Positions 1-17,876 of a stretch of DNA of 64,000 nucleotides are shown in pieces (position 1 is the stretch's first letter; the number at the start of each line of letters is the position of its first letter). A program made the translations under genes and the position numbers. The notes under the pieces are model-generated. The model worked only from the letters and a program-made list of their open reading frames with translations. It had not been told where the DNA came from and ran no database searches. This DNA is from Eopsaltria australis (Eukaryota > Chordata > Aves > Passeriformes > Petroicidae), in the NCBI GenBank assembly GCA_034509425.1, contig JAVTVJ010000001.1, forward strand, positions 11,489,501-11,553,500. Direction: 5' to 3'.

Positions 1-312
1 GGTCTCTTTTATATTAAAAAATGCTTGGAATTAATTCAGTTTGAATTTGAAGTCTTGATGCAATTGTTCTGTACAAACATTCCTTCTAAAACACCAGACC
101 CTTATAAAACCCTTCCCAGAGCAAGGGATCTTCCTTGCTGTTTGGAAGGAGAGAAATCCTGTGAATAGAGCCATCTCCTCCTAACAGAACTTCCTTTTGG
201 ATGTCTGTGCCAATTAATTAATGGTTTGTGGCCTAATGGCATAAATATTTTTCATTATTCCCTGAGGGTAATAATCTTTTTTCTTTTTTTCTTTTTCCCC
301 TCTTTTAAACAG
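1..312 (+). other. ESCO1: ESCO1, 3' part of last intron
   Basis: This is AT-rich sequence leading into a T-rich polypyrimidine tract (about 276-307) and an AAACAG acceptor ending at 312. I looked for the preceding ESCO1 exon (the acetyl-CoA binding part of the acetyltransferase domain) and did not find it, so this stretch is read as intron only. Confidence 0.8.
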
Positions 313-460
313 GAGCAACTTCATATATGGCTCATACTTAAGCAAGGAAGAAATTGCTTTCTCTGACCCCACTCCTGATGGAAAGCTCTTTGCAACACAG
401 TACTGTGGCACTGGCCAGTTCCTGGTATACAACTTCCTCAATGGACAGCACCAGACTTAA
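313..460 (+). CDS. ESCO1: ESCO1 terminal coding exon (partial gene)
   Basis: ESCO1 is the nuclear N-acetyltransferase that acetylates SMC3 of cohesin and so supports sister-chromatid cohesion and loop regulation. Only its last coding exon is in the window. The first base completes a codon begun in the previous exon. Forty-eight residues follow, from [13 protein letters not shown] to a TAA at 458-460. The stretch contains [20 protein letters not shown], the end of the ESCO-type GNAT acetyltransferase domain. The Asp of FSDP lies 31 residues from the C-terminus, the position of Asp810 in the 840-residue human protein, which has been implicated in catalysis. The C-terminus (NGQHQT) differs slightly from what I recall for human. 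The [16 protein letters not shown] core argues for ESCO1 or its paralogue ESCO2; the GREB1L neighbour decides for ESCO1. The exon is intact and the rest of the gene lies to the left. Confidence 0.95.
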
Positions 461-1285
461 CTGCTTTGCAGGAATTCCATTTTTTATTGGAGACTTCTGC
501 CAAACTGCATTGAGTGGGTGCAGACCTTCAGCAGAAGCCAGGGCCATTTTTATTACAGTGAACTCAGGACTGGTAACAACCAAACGGTTGTACTATTTTA
601 TTAAAATTGTAAACAATGCAGTAATAGGCTAACTTTGTTTTTTTAAAAGAAAGATATTTTATTAACTTTTACAAAAGTTTGATTGTATTTTATCTAGTTA
701 GTCATGTTTACATGCAGCAGAAAATTGTTCATAGTGGACTGTAAACTAATGCAAAGACTCTAGTCTGGCTGACGAGTACATGCTGAAGTTCTTACTGAGG
801 TGATATACCAGTGCTTCCCAGTACTGGAAGGCTGGGCTCCTGCCCCAGCTCCCACTGCCAGCTCTTGTCTGACAGAGTTCCAGGCTGTGCCTAGTGGCAT
901 TGAGGCAGGAAGTGTTACAGTGCAGTTGCTGTGGGCAGCAACCCTCACAGGCTGTATGGTGCCTTCTGGGGTGCCCCTGTACCCTGCTCTGTGTCAGGGC
1001 ACCTGCTCCCTGGCAGCAGCATCAGAATCTTGCCCCTGTCCCCTTCTCCCCAGATTAGTTTTGGAGTAAAAGGTGGGATGAAAAGCCCAAGGACTGGTGT
1101 ACTTGTCATTCTTCAAGTATTGTACTGAGTATATACCTTTGTTAGTGGACTTCACTTTGATACTTGGCACTCCTTCATAAATCTCTCCTCTTTCAAAGGG
1201 TTTGTATGTTGAAAAACTGCTGTGGCCTTTCTTGATCTGTACATAATGTAGATAGATGAAAAATAAAATACTTGATAGCTTTTTT
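461..1285 (+). other. ESCO1: ESCO1 3' UTR (inferred)
   Basis: This runs from the ESCO1 stop codon to just past an AATAAA at 1262-1267. It holds no coding frame of note and no recognised repeat. The 780-1070 part is richer in G+C than its surroundings. The end point is inferred from the poly(A) signal only. Confidence 0.65.
1262..1267 (+). terminator. ESCO1: ESCO1 poly(A) signal candidate
   Basis: This is a canonical AATAAA about 800 nt after the ESCO1 stop. The sequence downstream is T-rich (gcttttttaaag), as expected near a cleavage site. Confidence 0.6.
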
Positions 1286-2844
1286 AAAGTTACTCTGTAT
1301 AATACTAAGTGTGAATGAATCTTTAGTGTATTTCGTACTTTTCTTGGTGGGGAAAACGTAGCATGCTGAGGATCAGTGCCCCAGGAGCTCTGGATGAAGA
1401 CCATCCTCATACAAAGTTTATAGTAAGGTGAGAGGTGCATAACTTCAGCCTTGAGTAACAGTTAAAAACCCTAATGGAAGATCGGAAAGATTTAGTTAAG
1501 GTCAAACTTAGGGTTTGTTTCAGTTTTGGAAACTCTGTGCAGTCAGGATGCACTTGTTTATGGTGTGCTGTCCTTAGCCTTGGTCTAGAGCTAAAGCGAA
1601 GACCTTGCATCACATCCCAAACAATACTCAAGAGTTACTTAAAGCTGGAGTAGGAGAATGGCGGTGAATTCTGGGCTGCAGAGGCAGTTTGTTTCCAAGC
1701 TGCCATGTGTAACTTTCCAGGGGATTGTGAGCAGCCTGTAAAGAGCTTTGTCAGAAAAGTGGTGTGGGTGCACAGGAAGCAAACCTCTGTGGTGGGCTTA
1801 GAAAGCAAGAGCAGGACCCATTAAGAGGCAGACTGAAATGGTAACTTAATATATTCAAATTTAATGAAAGCACATTATAAACATACCATAGCCACAACTT
1901 CAGACAGTTTCAGTTCATAAACAATAACATGAGGTAGACTGACTAGTGAAGCTAAATTCACCAAGTTTTTGGTTAAGAAAACTTTACACTAGGAAAGCAA
2001 TGTTTTTAACCCTCTTCCAAAAGTCACAAAAAGCAATTACATAAGTTAAGCAAAAAGCATCTGCATATGATTCTTTAAATCTTAGTTTACATTCAGTTTT
2101 AACCTGTGAATAGACAAGAACATCTACAGGTAAAATATAACGCTGGCCAATTTTCATACATTCATAAGAATGGCCTTAATGGTGAGGCTTAAAATCAAAC
2201 TGGAATAGCAATCACGTGGCTGTCAAACAAGGCTCTCCTTGCCAGGAATTCACAGGCAGCCGGTTAAAGTGTTCCATGGGGCAGGCCTGCGCTGCTGGGG
2301 CTGGTGTAGTGCACTCTGGCCAGAGCGTTGCCAAAACTCCTTGCTTCCATAGGGGACAGCACTAAGGAAATGGGTTACTATTAGCTGCTAAAGGCAGGCA
2401 AATACACTGATTTTTCTAAATGCACTCTCAACCTCCAGGCCGATTTCACTCTGCTCCACCAGCGGGCTAACTCCTCCTCGTAGTCTCAGCACCTGGAATT
2501 TTAAGAACTTAGTGCAAACATCAAATACACGAACAAAAAGGAAACCGTTTTTGAACATGTAATACCTGACACTTCTCTACACCATGCTAAGACTGGGGGC
2601 TGGCCTTAAGCCCTCTGGCAAAACCAGAGCTACTGTAATACATTCAAGCATGTAGCAAACACTTCAAGAATCATCTTTTATATCCCTACTTATTCCCAGT
2701 GTTAAAATAGGTAAGGCAGGTTGTATCTGAAGGAAAATTTAAAAAAATTACTGAAATGGGTTGTTCATGTGAAATTTGCTAAATTTAAAGTATCAGAAAT
2801 AATGCTACATCAACACAGACATATGCAAACCATTTTCCTTTGGC
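1286..2844. other. Intergenic region or distal GREB1L 3' UTR
   Basis: This lies between the ESCO1 poly(A) signal and the proximal GREB1L poly(A) signal. It has no exon or repeat that I recognise. A minus-strand ATTAAA (TTTAAT at 1860-1865) could end a longer GREB1L 3' UTR, so much of 1845-2844 may be transcribed. About 2200-2350 is richer in G+C than the rest. Confidence 0.5.
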
Positions 2845-4409
2845 CTCTGTCAAATATATTATGTTTATTCATCTGTAAACATCTCTTTACAAGATAAAAA
2901 AAGTTGCTTAATTAACACTATGTGATAAAAAAATGCAGCTTTGGCAGGTCCTTCTGCAATGACTGCAGGTCAGGTATAAAGATGTGTTAATTTCATTGCT
3001 TTTTGGGGAGTAAATTCATATTCCTGAATAGCCTTTAAGAACACTCTTCATTTTTCTTATTGTTAAAGGGGGTCATGATGTGCAGAAAGATACTGTTGTG
3101 GGGGGTGTGTGTAAACCTCAGTGAGGCAACACCTGCTGAGTGTGAGGGGAACAGAGCACTGCTACATTGAGCCCTGACAACCAAATGTTACGGCACTGAG
3201 TTAATTCCAGAACACCTTCCCAAGGATCAGTATTCCAGCTGGGAATAGAACAGTGTGCAGCTGCTGCAGAGCCAGTATTTACAGAGGTACATGGACGTCA
3301 GGTGATGTGTTCACACAGCTTTGCTTCTGGAGAGTCCCTCCTGAGCAGTCTCAGCTCGCTGGGATTTCTCCCCTGCTCCCCCTTGGAGCCACTGTAGAAC
3401 TTTCTGTTTCTTTTATCCAGCTCAGGCACTGTTCCTCTCCTGCACATTTCTTGGTGTGCTGCTTCATTTATGGGTACAACTCAGACCTGATCTTAGCTCT
3501 GCAGCCAGCTGGAGTTGAGTGTAGAGTAAATGGAGAGTGAGTTGCAGACAGTCCACCACAAAGGCACTGATGGACAGAAGGATGCATTTCCATACGCAAA
3601 GAAGGACAGACCATGAGTTTCCAAAGCTCTGAGGAGAGTGAGAAACTGAGGGTGATTTACTGGGAAGTTACTCTGGCCTCTAACTGAAGGGAGAGCAGCT
3701 CTGAGAAGCCTTTTGCTTTGGGCCCTGGAATTGAGGAGGGGGTGGCTACTGGGGCAAAATACCATTGCTAAGGGTGCACAGTGCCTGCCATGCGTTTGCC
3801 CATTTGTTCAGGATTAAGTAGTAAACTTCGAACACCTGTGGAAATTTTGCGAAAGACAGTTTCAATACGTACACAATTACAAATTTTAAACTAACACTGC
3901 ACAGAGAACAAGACTATTCTTTGTAATACAAATATCTACTTTATATTGTAGTTTCAAACCCCTGAGTATTCCTGTACCACAGCACAGAGCTGAAGAGACG
4001 TGGTGGGCTCTCCTCCACCTATCTTCGATAAATTCCACATGCTGGGGTGCATTTCATGTAACACATTCAAGCTTGCAGCTGCAAGAGGAGAGCAGCTTCT
4101 TCCGCTCACTCAGCTGAATATAAAAAGGATTCTTTGACAAAACAACATCCTCTTCCCAGATCCTACAGCTTGGTTGGCTGTGTGATTATTGTCGGTGGTT
4201 GTGAATGATGTGAAAATAACTGGAATCCAGGATCCTTTAAATCATAACTGATGTGTTAATTTAATCCCAAAGAATAAAGCTACCTCAGAATGCAGGGAAT
4301 CCTTTAGAGCAGTCTAGATAAATATTGGTTGCACTTTGCTCCACAGTGATTGTACTTTTTTTTTAAAAAAAGGTTCTTTTTTTCTTTGATAGCGGTGTCT
4401 CAGCGAAGC
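2845..4409 (-). other. GREB1L: GREB1L 3' UTR (minimum extent, inferred)
   Basis: This is continuous with the last coding exon on the minus strand and has no splice donor after the stop. It reaches at least a minus-strand AATAAA (TTTATT at 2864-2869). A second signal (ATTAAA at 1860-1865) would make the UTR about 2.5 kb. It holds no convincing coding frame and no CR1 copy. Confidence 0.6.
2864..2869 (-). terminator. GREB1L: GREB1L proximal poly(A) signal candidate
   Basis: A canonical AATAAA on the minus strand lies about 1.54 kb after the GREB1L stop. It is an inferred 3' end. The alternative distal signal is ATTAAA at 1860-1865. Confidence 0.45.
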
Positions 4410-5143
<734 letters not shown>

Positions 5144-5282
5144 CTTTGAGAAACCTGAACCGCTTGAGGAGGTCTGCACCGACGAAGGAGTCGCAGAGAT
5201 AGAGCAGAAGTCCACTGAAGAACACCCCTTCACAGTTGACATTGACCGAGTGTGGGCGAGAGCTAATGTAGCATATGGCCAC
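5144..5282 (-). CDS. GREB1L: GREB1L coding exon 31
   Basis: This exon codes residues 1873-1918 (139 nt): [46 protein letters not shown]. It matches the GREB1 'VCYVSSRPHSLNI' and '[13 protein letters not shown]' blocks. Acceptor GTTTCAG|GTG; donor AAAG|GTAATC. Confidence 0.97.
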
Positions 5283-7011
5283 CTGAAACACAAGAGGGAA
5301 GGAAATGCTTGCTGTCTGAGAAATGTCTAAGGATGACTTGAATGGAAGTGATAACAGGCGAGTCAGCTGGTGCTCTGATAAAAATCTGATCTAACAAGAT
5401 TGCAGTACTGAGCAAATTTCCCCAAGGAAGTAATGCGAAACAAACTTCGATATTCAGATTTGGTCACAAAGTCTGCAACATGTTGTTTTAGGGCTGTCTG
5501 TAATTCAGTTTGATTTTCTGTTTCTCTCTGAATTACCTGCTTATAATGACTGTATTAGATTATATAGGTTATTCTAATAAGGATACATTTGTCAAACAAA
5601 GTAAGCTGTTTTGTGAGTAGGGGAACTGCTGATGCTTGTGGTTCCAAGCACTCTTGTGCCTCAGTGCTGTGATGTCTGTTATATATCAAAGGGTGTCTCT
5701 ACCTTTTCATTGACCTCCATAGAATTTGTCTGAACAACACCCTTGTTAGACACTGACCTTGCTGCAGACCCAGTTCAAACGGACCATTGGGTTCAAAAAT
5801 TCTAATGTCCCCACCTACAGACATCTAGAGCATATTTGCAAAAATCTAATTTCCTTGAAACCCGGGTTCATAAAAAGAGAAGCATCAAAGGATGAACACC
5901 AGGTTTTGTCAAGAATGGCATCACTTTTGGGTTTTTTCTTTGTATGAAATATTACTTCAGACAGGCATGCCCAGTTCCTTTGCAAATCATAGAATTGTTT
6001 AGGTTACATTCATCAAGATCCCACTGTTATCATGGCTCCATGACTCCACCATACCCCTGACTCCAACTGTTAACCCAGCACTGCCAAGTTCACCACTAAA
6101 CCATGTTGCCAAGTACTACATCTACAGATCTTTTAAATACCACCAGGAATGGTGAACCCACCACTACTCTGAGCAGCCTGTTCCAATGCTTGACAAACCT
6201 TTCCATGCAAAAATTTTTCCCAATATCTAATCTAAACCTCCCTTGGTACAACTTGAGGTTGCTTCTCCTTGTCCCATCATCTGTTACCTAGCAGAACAGG
6301 CCAACTCCCACCTGGCTACAGCCTCCTTTCAGGTGGTTGTAGAGTGATAAGGTCTCTCATGAGCCTCCCTTCCTCCAGGCTAAACAACTCCAGCTTCCTC
6401 AGCTGCTTCTCATCAGACTTGTCCCCAGACCCTTCACCAGCCCCATAGCCCTTCTCTGAACACCCTCCAGCACCTCAATGTCCTTCCTGAACTGAGGGGC
6501 CCAAATCTGAATACAGGATTTGAAGTGTGGCCTCACCAGTGCCAAGTACAAGGGAATGATACTCTCCCTGGTCCTTCTGGCCTAACTATTACTGATCCAA
6601 GCCAGGATGCCATTGGCCTTCCTGGCCACCTGGGCACACCCTGGCTCATGGTCAGCTGACTGCCAACCAGCACCTCCAGGTCCTTTTCCTCAGTGCAGCT
6701 TCCCAGCCACTCTTCCCCAAGCCTGTAGCGCTGCATGGAGTTGTTCCACCCAAGTGCAGGACCTGGCACAGTCCAGCAGTCACATTAATCCATCACAGAC
6801 CTCTGGTCTCTACCCACACCAGCCAGCTGGAGGCTTCACCACCAGCTCCTCTAGTGGACTGGTCCTTTACTTCCAGCAGCAGAGTCCTGTTTGAAAGCAA
6901 AGTCTTCAAATGTCACCCTTGATCTTGAAGAAGGGGGTTTCAACACAACAAAGACGTTGAAGTAAAGGTTTGCATTTCCTTGTCCCCATCACCCCTGCAA
7001 AACTTCTGTAC
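5283..7011 (-). other. GREB1L: GREB1L intron 30
   Basis: 1,729 bp. The right half is a minus-strand CR1 copy (5984-6890). The remainder is AT-rich unique sequence. Confidence 0.85.
5984..6890 (-). mobile_element. CR1 LINE, 5'-truncated, minus strand
   Basis: At the left end AATCATAGAATTGTTTAGGTT is the reverse complement of the CR1 3' end. To the right lie CR1 3' UTR and the end of the reverse-transcriptase ORF. A broken frame at 6533-6769 (minus) reads GEEWLGSCTEEKDLEVLV, characteristic of avian CR1 pol. The frame is disrupted and the copy is truncated at its 5' side near 6890, just before GREB1L exon 30. It lies in the same orientation as the gene. The exact 5' edge is uncertain by some tens of bases. 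Confidence 0.9.
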
Positions 7012-7212
7012 CTCAAGCCCAATGTTCAGGTAGCAGTCGATGGCCAATACCGGGTTCTTGAAGTTATTAATGGCCTTGGGGAAGAGTTTGTATGTTGCGT
7101 GTTGAAGGAATTTCTCCAGGAGGAACTGAGATGGGGCTGCCAACAATGTGTGCTCGCTGTCAGGGGCGCAGACGTACTGGAGAGGCATTATTGGTGCTAC
7201 GCTGTCCGAAAC
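7012..7212 (-). CDS. GREB1L: GREB1L coding exon 30
   Basis: This exon codes residues 1806-1872 (201 nt, phase 0-0): [51 protein letters not shown]. Acceptor ACTGCAG|GTT; donor GAG|GTACAG. Confidence 0.97.
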
Positions 7213-8312
7213 CTGCAGTGAAACCAAGGGGAACCCTTTTTAACCCACCTACTCCATGTATTTGCTCTGCAGGAGTTCCTCTAACTGGGGAAGGGATTGC
7301 CATGACAGAGCAGGAAGAGAGAGAAGAGGATCAAAACTCCCCAGTTGATTTTCACATAGCACCAAAGCACAGAAATAAATTAATTGCTTGTCCTGTGCTT
7401 GCTAAGTACTTCTGTGGATATCTGCTTGCCTAAAGAAGGGACGCAAAATAGGAAATTCAAGCTGTCACAGTGGCTTTCATCCTGCCTTACTCCTGGGCAT
7501 TATATTAAATTACCTACTCCGTTTGTAGAGGCATCCATAAAAAGTGTTTTCTATGGAGTTTTCTCATAGGAAAATCTGTAACTACAGATTACACTGCAAC
7601 CACAAGAAAAGGAAAATCAGAACATGATCTTGAAAAATACTCAAACCCAGAGTTTAGTCAGTTAAATCATGAAGTATGGGAGGTGGTTTTTTAAAGGGGG
7701 GATGGTGTGGGATGTGTTCAAAGCCACCAGGAACACAGACTGTAAGATTCCTAGATTAAAGACAATCCTTTGAAATACACCTCCATTTCAAGTTGGCATA
7801 GGTATAACATACTCCGTATAAAATATTTGGCATAATTTTATAAATACTTGGATATCCTGGGTGGATTTCAGAAGGTTGCAGTTTTCAGAGCCCTTCCTCA
7901 GGCCTCTTCTTGTTAGGAAATGCAAGGACCAAAGTCATCGCAAACCAGCAAACACAAGAAACTTGTGGCTGTGCTAACATTTTAAAAACTGAATCTGGTA
8001 CAACTTGCCTGCTTTGGATCAGAGTCTGCAAATTCTTCCTCCATCAAGATACCACTGAAAAGCTAGACTAGATTTCCCAATCTCAGTCCATCTTCTAAGA
8101 GATTAGGAGGATTTTTGTTAGTAATTTATAAATAGCAAAATGTTTCTCATTTTCTACTTTTGATGTGGCAGCCCTACCATGGATTAAGCCATGAATGTCA
8201 GAAGTCAAATAAGCATGAAATAAATCTAAAAAACGAGAAAATTCATTATTTCTAGGGAAAACAGGTCCTGATTTTACTCCTTAAGTACCACAGAGCAGAA
8301 TTCCAGACTTAC
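7213..8312 (-). other. GREB1L: GREB1L intron 29
   Basis: 1,100 bp, AT-rich. I recognise no repeat or exon. Confidence 0.85.
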
Positions 8313-8454
8313 CATGATTTTTGGCTTAACAACAAAGTCCTTTTGTCCTCCAACCTGAATATGTTTCTTCATGACACTGAAGTTGTTGAAGCGGCAGATG
8401 AGGAGGCCGCTGCTGTTGGTGCGCAGATTAAAATCCACATCTTCACAGAAATAC
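8313..8454 (-). CDS. GREB1L: GREB1L coding exon 29
   Basis: This exon codes residues 1758-1805 (142 nt): [20 protein letters not shown], then [20 protein letters not shown] (1763-1765) is a second acidic DxD-type motif in the glycosyltransferase-like region. Acceptor GTCCAG|G; donor ATG|GTAAGT. Confidence 0.96.
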
Positions 8455-9804
8455 CTGGACATTAAACACAAGATCACTGTGTGTGATTAAACACAAGACC
8501 ACAGCTGTGTGGCTGCTGTGCATGATCATTCACACACCCCCTGCTGAAATGCACCAGTATGGGCTGGGCAGATTTTTGGAGATATCTGATATGGTGCCAC
8601 TACAAATTTTCTGCAGAGCTCTGAAGACTCATTTCTTCAGTGTGCTCCTGGTCGAGGAAAGCAGCTGCTGGTCACCCTAAAACCAAACTAGTCTTCACTT
8701 TTCAGTGTGCCTCTGTGCCTCTTCCCCCATACCAAATCTGGCTTGCCCTCTCATCCTCATCACATACTGGCATCAATCATTTCCTCCCCACTCTTTACTT
8801 TTTTTTTTTCTTTTTTTAATTCTTTTTATGTTTGGGGTTTTTTATTATATATTTTGGACCTGACAGAAGCTCTGCAATGAGCAACCTCCACTTCTGAACA
8901 AGTCAGTTCCATATGACATATTTCTTCCTAAAATGGAATCAGGAAAAATATGGATTTAACAAATATTTGGCTATAGGAGAAAAAGCTGCTGGGAAGTAAC
9001 CTTAGTCCTGCAGTATTCATGATGTAGTTGCTCACTTCTATGGGCTGCCTTCCACCTCATGGTTCAACCTGACACAGACTGTGAAATCAAGAGCTCTGAA
9101 AGTCACACCAGCTTGCACTGACAGGCTACAATTCCACGCTGAAACACACAGGAGCCCTGAAAACAACACCAGGAGCTCAAGGTGAGAAGCCCCAGGGCCA
9201 TCTATGGCCAGCAGAAACAGGGTTTATTTGGAACTCACTTGTCTGGGAAGAGGAAGGATTGGCTATTTCTTCAATCTGTTATGAGAATTAGCAATAATGG
9301 CCCATGATATGGGTGCTTTATTGCAAATGCTTTAGGGTGAACTTGCGGGGGAAGGAAGGAGATAGTAGAAAGTAATTTTTTCATCTATTTTTCTTGCAAA
9401 CTCAAGTGGCAACAGGGAAGGAAATAAAAGAAACCCCTCCTCCTAGGCACTCTGGAAGCTCCCCATTCTTCCTGTGACTGATGCCATTTTGGGTCCTTTC
9501 TTCTACTTTTGGTGTCCCAATTATTTTTTTCTCCTGAAGTTTCTTCTTTCGTTGTTTTTTCAGTCCTCTAAAGCCCTTGCTTGCCCTTGGTCTGTCTCCC
9601 CCAGGTTTTCTTGGCTTATGGCAGGTTTGTTGCCTTACTCATTCAGATGAAACGTGTATCATGCTGTGTTTTGTTTTTGTGATTGTGCACTCATTACCTT
9701 AGGCAGGATCTTTCTGTTTATCTCAACAGCATCCAGAAACATTGTGACAAGGTTCTTATCAAGTCAATGTGCTATTTTTCCACAGATATATATGCACTGC
9801 CTAC
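8455..9804 (-). other. GREB1L: GREB1L intron 28
   Basis: 1,350 bp. It contains a T-rich stretch at about 8798-8852 (oligo-T on the + strand) and otherwise unremarkable sequence. Confidence 0.85.
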
Positions 9805-10032
9805 CTGTTGAGATCATATTGCACATTCTGGGTCAGGTCTATGTTGAGCAGTATGAAATCACGCACATGGCACCTGGAGAATGGAGCCTTTGCTTTCCTG
9901 GTGTTCAGCTTGCTGTTCCATTTCTGAACACCCAGTATTGCATAATGAACAATTTTGGGGGTGGCTTCAATGTGTTGGAGGACGCTTTTCAAAGACACAT
10001 TCTTGCTGAAACCCCCAGGCTCCAGGGACTGG
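9805..10032 (-). CDS. GREB1L: GREB1L coding exon 28
   Basis: This exon codes residues 1682-1757 (228 nt): [54 protein letters not shown]. It is highly conserved in the family. Acceptor TTTTGCAG|C; donor ACAG|GTAGGC. A 161-residue open frame on the other strand overlaps it and is a shadow. Confidence 0.97.
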
Positions 10033-10693
10033 CTGCAAAACATGATCATACACAACATACAAACATACTTTATTATTTCTATATAACATACACTGCATAT
10101 ACATACATGTGTATAAAAAGGACCAAAAAATTCCATTGACAACTGAGAATGTTTACTCCAGATGCTGTAAAATATATACATAAACACAGACTTTTCAAGC
10201 ATTTTTAAGGCAACTAATCTTACCCCATCAATGTAGCCATTCAGAAAATGAGCCTTTCAGCAGAATAAGTTCTTACACAGTAATTCAGGAAGGGAAGTCA
10301 CCTTACACATAATTTTTGGAATACTATTTTCTCTGTACTGGACAGTGTAAGCACTAAGGAGGTCAAGAGCTTAATGCCTTTTAAGTTCCCCAAATAAACT
10401 GTTTGCTCTGAGAAACATAAATTGAATCAAAGCAAAGGAACATATTGAAAAATTACTCAAACAGTCGCTAGAAACAAGAATGGCTCTAGGAAAAGAACAA
10501 ACACAAGCAGAGGTCTGTTGGTGGTACTGACACAGATGTAAGGGCAGGTGCAAGTGTTCAGCAGCAGGCACTTGAATGTTGGTGGTCAACAAGACAAGCA
10601 CACAGCCTTCCTACTGCTCTGAGTACCCTGCCAGATGTTAGAGATGGGCCTTGGTCACAGATGTGCTGCTGTCAGTGCTGGATCAGTACCAAC
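10033..10693 (-). other. GREB1L: GREB1L intron 27
   Basis: 661 bp, AT-rich, with no recognised element. Confidence 0.85.
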
Positions 10694-10859
10694 CTGGACT
10701 GCTCGTGGGGGCTGTGCATGTTCCACAGGACACAGGAGTCGTCCATGACCACAATGAAGGGCCACACACACTGGCGCTTCACTCCCAGCTCCTCCAGGCG
10801 GTTCCGTTCCAGTTCTAGGTTGTGGTAGGAAAGCTCCTTAATAAGAAACCTGGCAGCAC
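10694..10859 (-). CDS. GREB1L: GREB1L coding exon 27
   Basis: This exon codes residues 1627-1681 (166 nt): [20 protein letters not shown], then [15 protein letters not shown]. The hydrophobic strand ending in MDDSC (1665-1669) looks like the metal-binding acidic turn of GT-A glycosyltransferases, which is an inference. Acceptor TTCCAG|GT; donor CCAG|GTTGGT. Confidence 0.96.
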
Positions 10860-11796
<937 letters not shown>

Positions 11797-12014
11797 TTAT
11801 TCCTCATAGGGACTTTTATTTGTGTATTTTTTTATACCAGATTTTAAGATCACTGATTATTGCAACACATAAGAACTGGACTCTAGGAATGGAAAAAAGG
11901 ATGTTTGCCCTCAAAAAACCTTTCTAAGGAAAGTCAAGCAAGAATTACACGAAGGACTTTAAACCAAAAAGAAAACAGAAAACACCTCCCCCATTAATTT
12001 GCAAATGTATGTCA

Positions 12015-13904
<1,890 letters not shown>

Positions 13905-14044
13905 CTGTGCAGCAGGATTAATGTCCATGTACTGATGGCACTGCTCACAGTGATGGAAGGTGTTATAAGCTGCATATTTAGTCAGCATCATGGACACAGT
14001 CTCTCTTTTCTTAGGTTCCTCTGATTTTGTTTCTTTACTTGTTT
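13905..14044 (-). CDS. GREB1L: GREB1L coding exon 24 (second Cys/His cluster)
   Basis: This exon codes residues 1458-1504 (140 nt): a Lys/Glu-rich start ([15 protein letters not shown]), then [21 protein letters not shown]1488, H1489, C1490, C1493 and H1494 form a compact Cys/His cluster that GREB1 keeps. No long open frame marks this exon; it was found by phase and homology. Acceptor ATGCACAG|AA; donor CAG|GTTGGT. Confidence 0.93.
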
Positions 14045-14251
14045 CTGTGCATAAAGAAAAGAAGTAACAGAAATTTTAGAAGCATTAAAAAACAGATTGT
14101 GATCCTAGTAAGAACTGTAAAGAATACATAAATTATTTTTTTCCATTTAGTTTTGGAGATTACAGGTTCTTGTGACCTTGTGTTCAAGTGAACCAATAAA
14201 CACTGAGTCTATGTAGGAAAGCATTCCTTAAAAAGTCTACATTTTACTTAC

Positions 14252-14407
14252 CTTGTTTCACTCTTGAGAGTTGCTCTGTGTATACAGGACTTATATTTCT
14301 GTACTTAGGGTCATGTACACTCAGGTCAAAAGATACTTTGCTGAAGATCTCAATGTCTGGCCAGTGGTCATTGCTGGACTGAGTAATTTCGCTGTTTTCT
14401 GTATGAC
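14252..14407 (-). CDS. GREB1L: GREB1L coding exon 23
   Basis: This exon codes residues 1406-1457 (156 nt): [20 protein letters not shown], then [17 protein letters not shown]. It aligns with the GREB1 'WPDLELFKKLPFDYIIHDPKY' segment. Acceptor TTGCAG|GT; donor CAAG|GTAAGT. Confidence 0.95.

Positions 14408-17876
<3,469 letters not shown>

Noticed and set aside
994..1440. 148-residue open frame on the - strand near the ESCO1 3' end
   Set aside because: It shows no recognisable domain or splice structure, and it lies opposite the ESCO1 3' UTR.
9654..10139. 161-residue open frame on the + strand
   Set aside because: It overlaps exon 28 in antisense and runs into AT-rich intron; it is a shadow frame.
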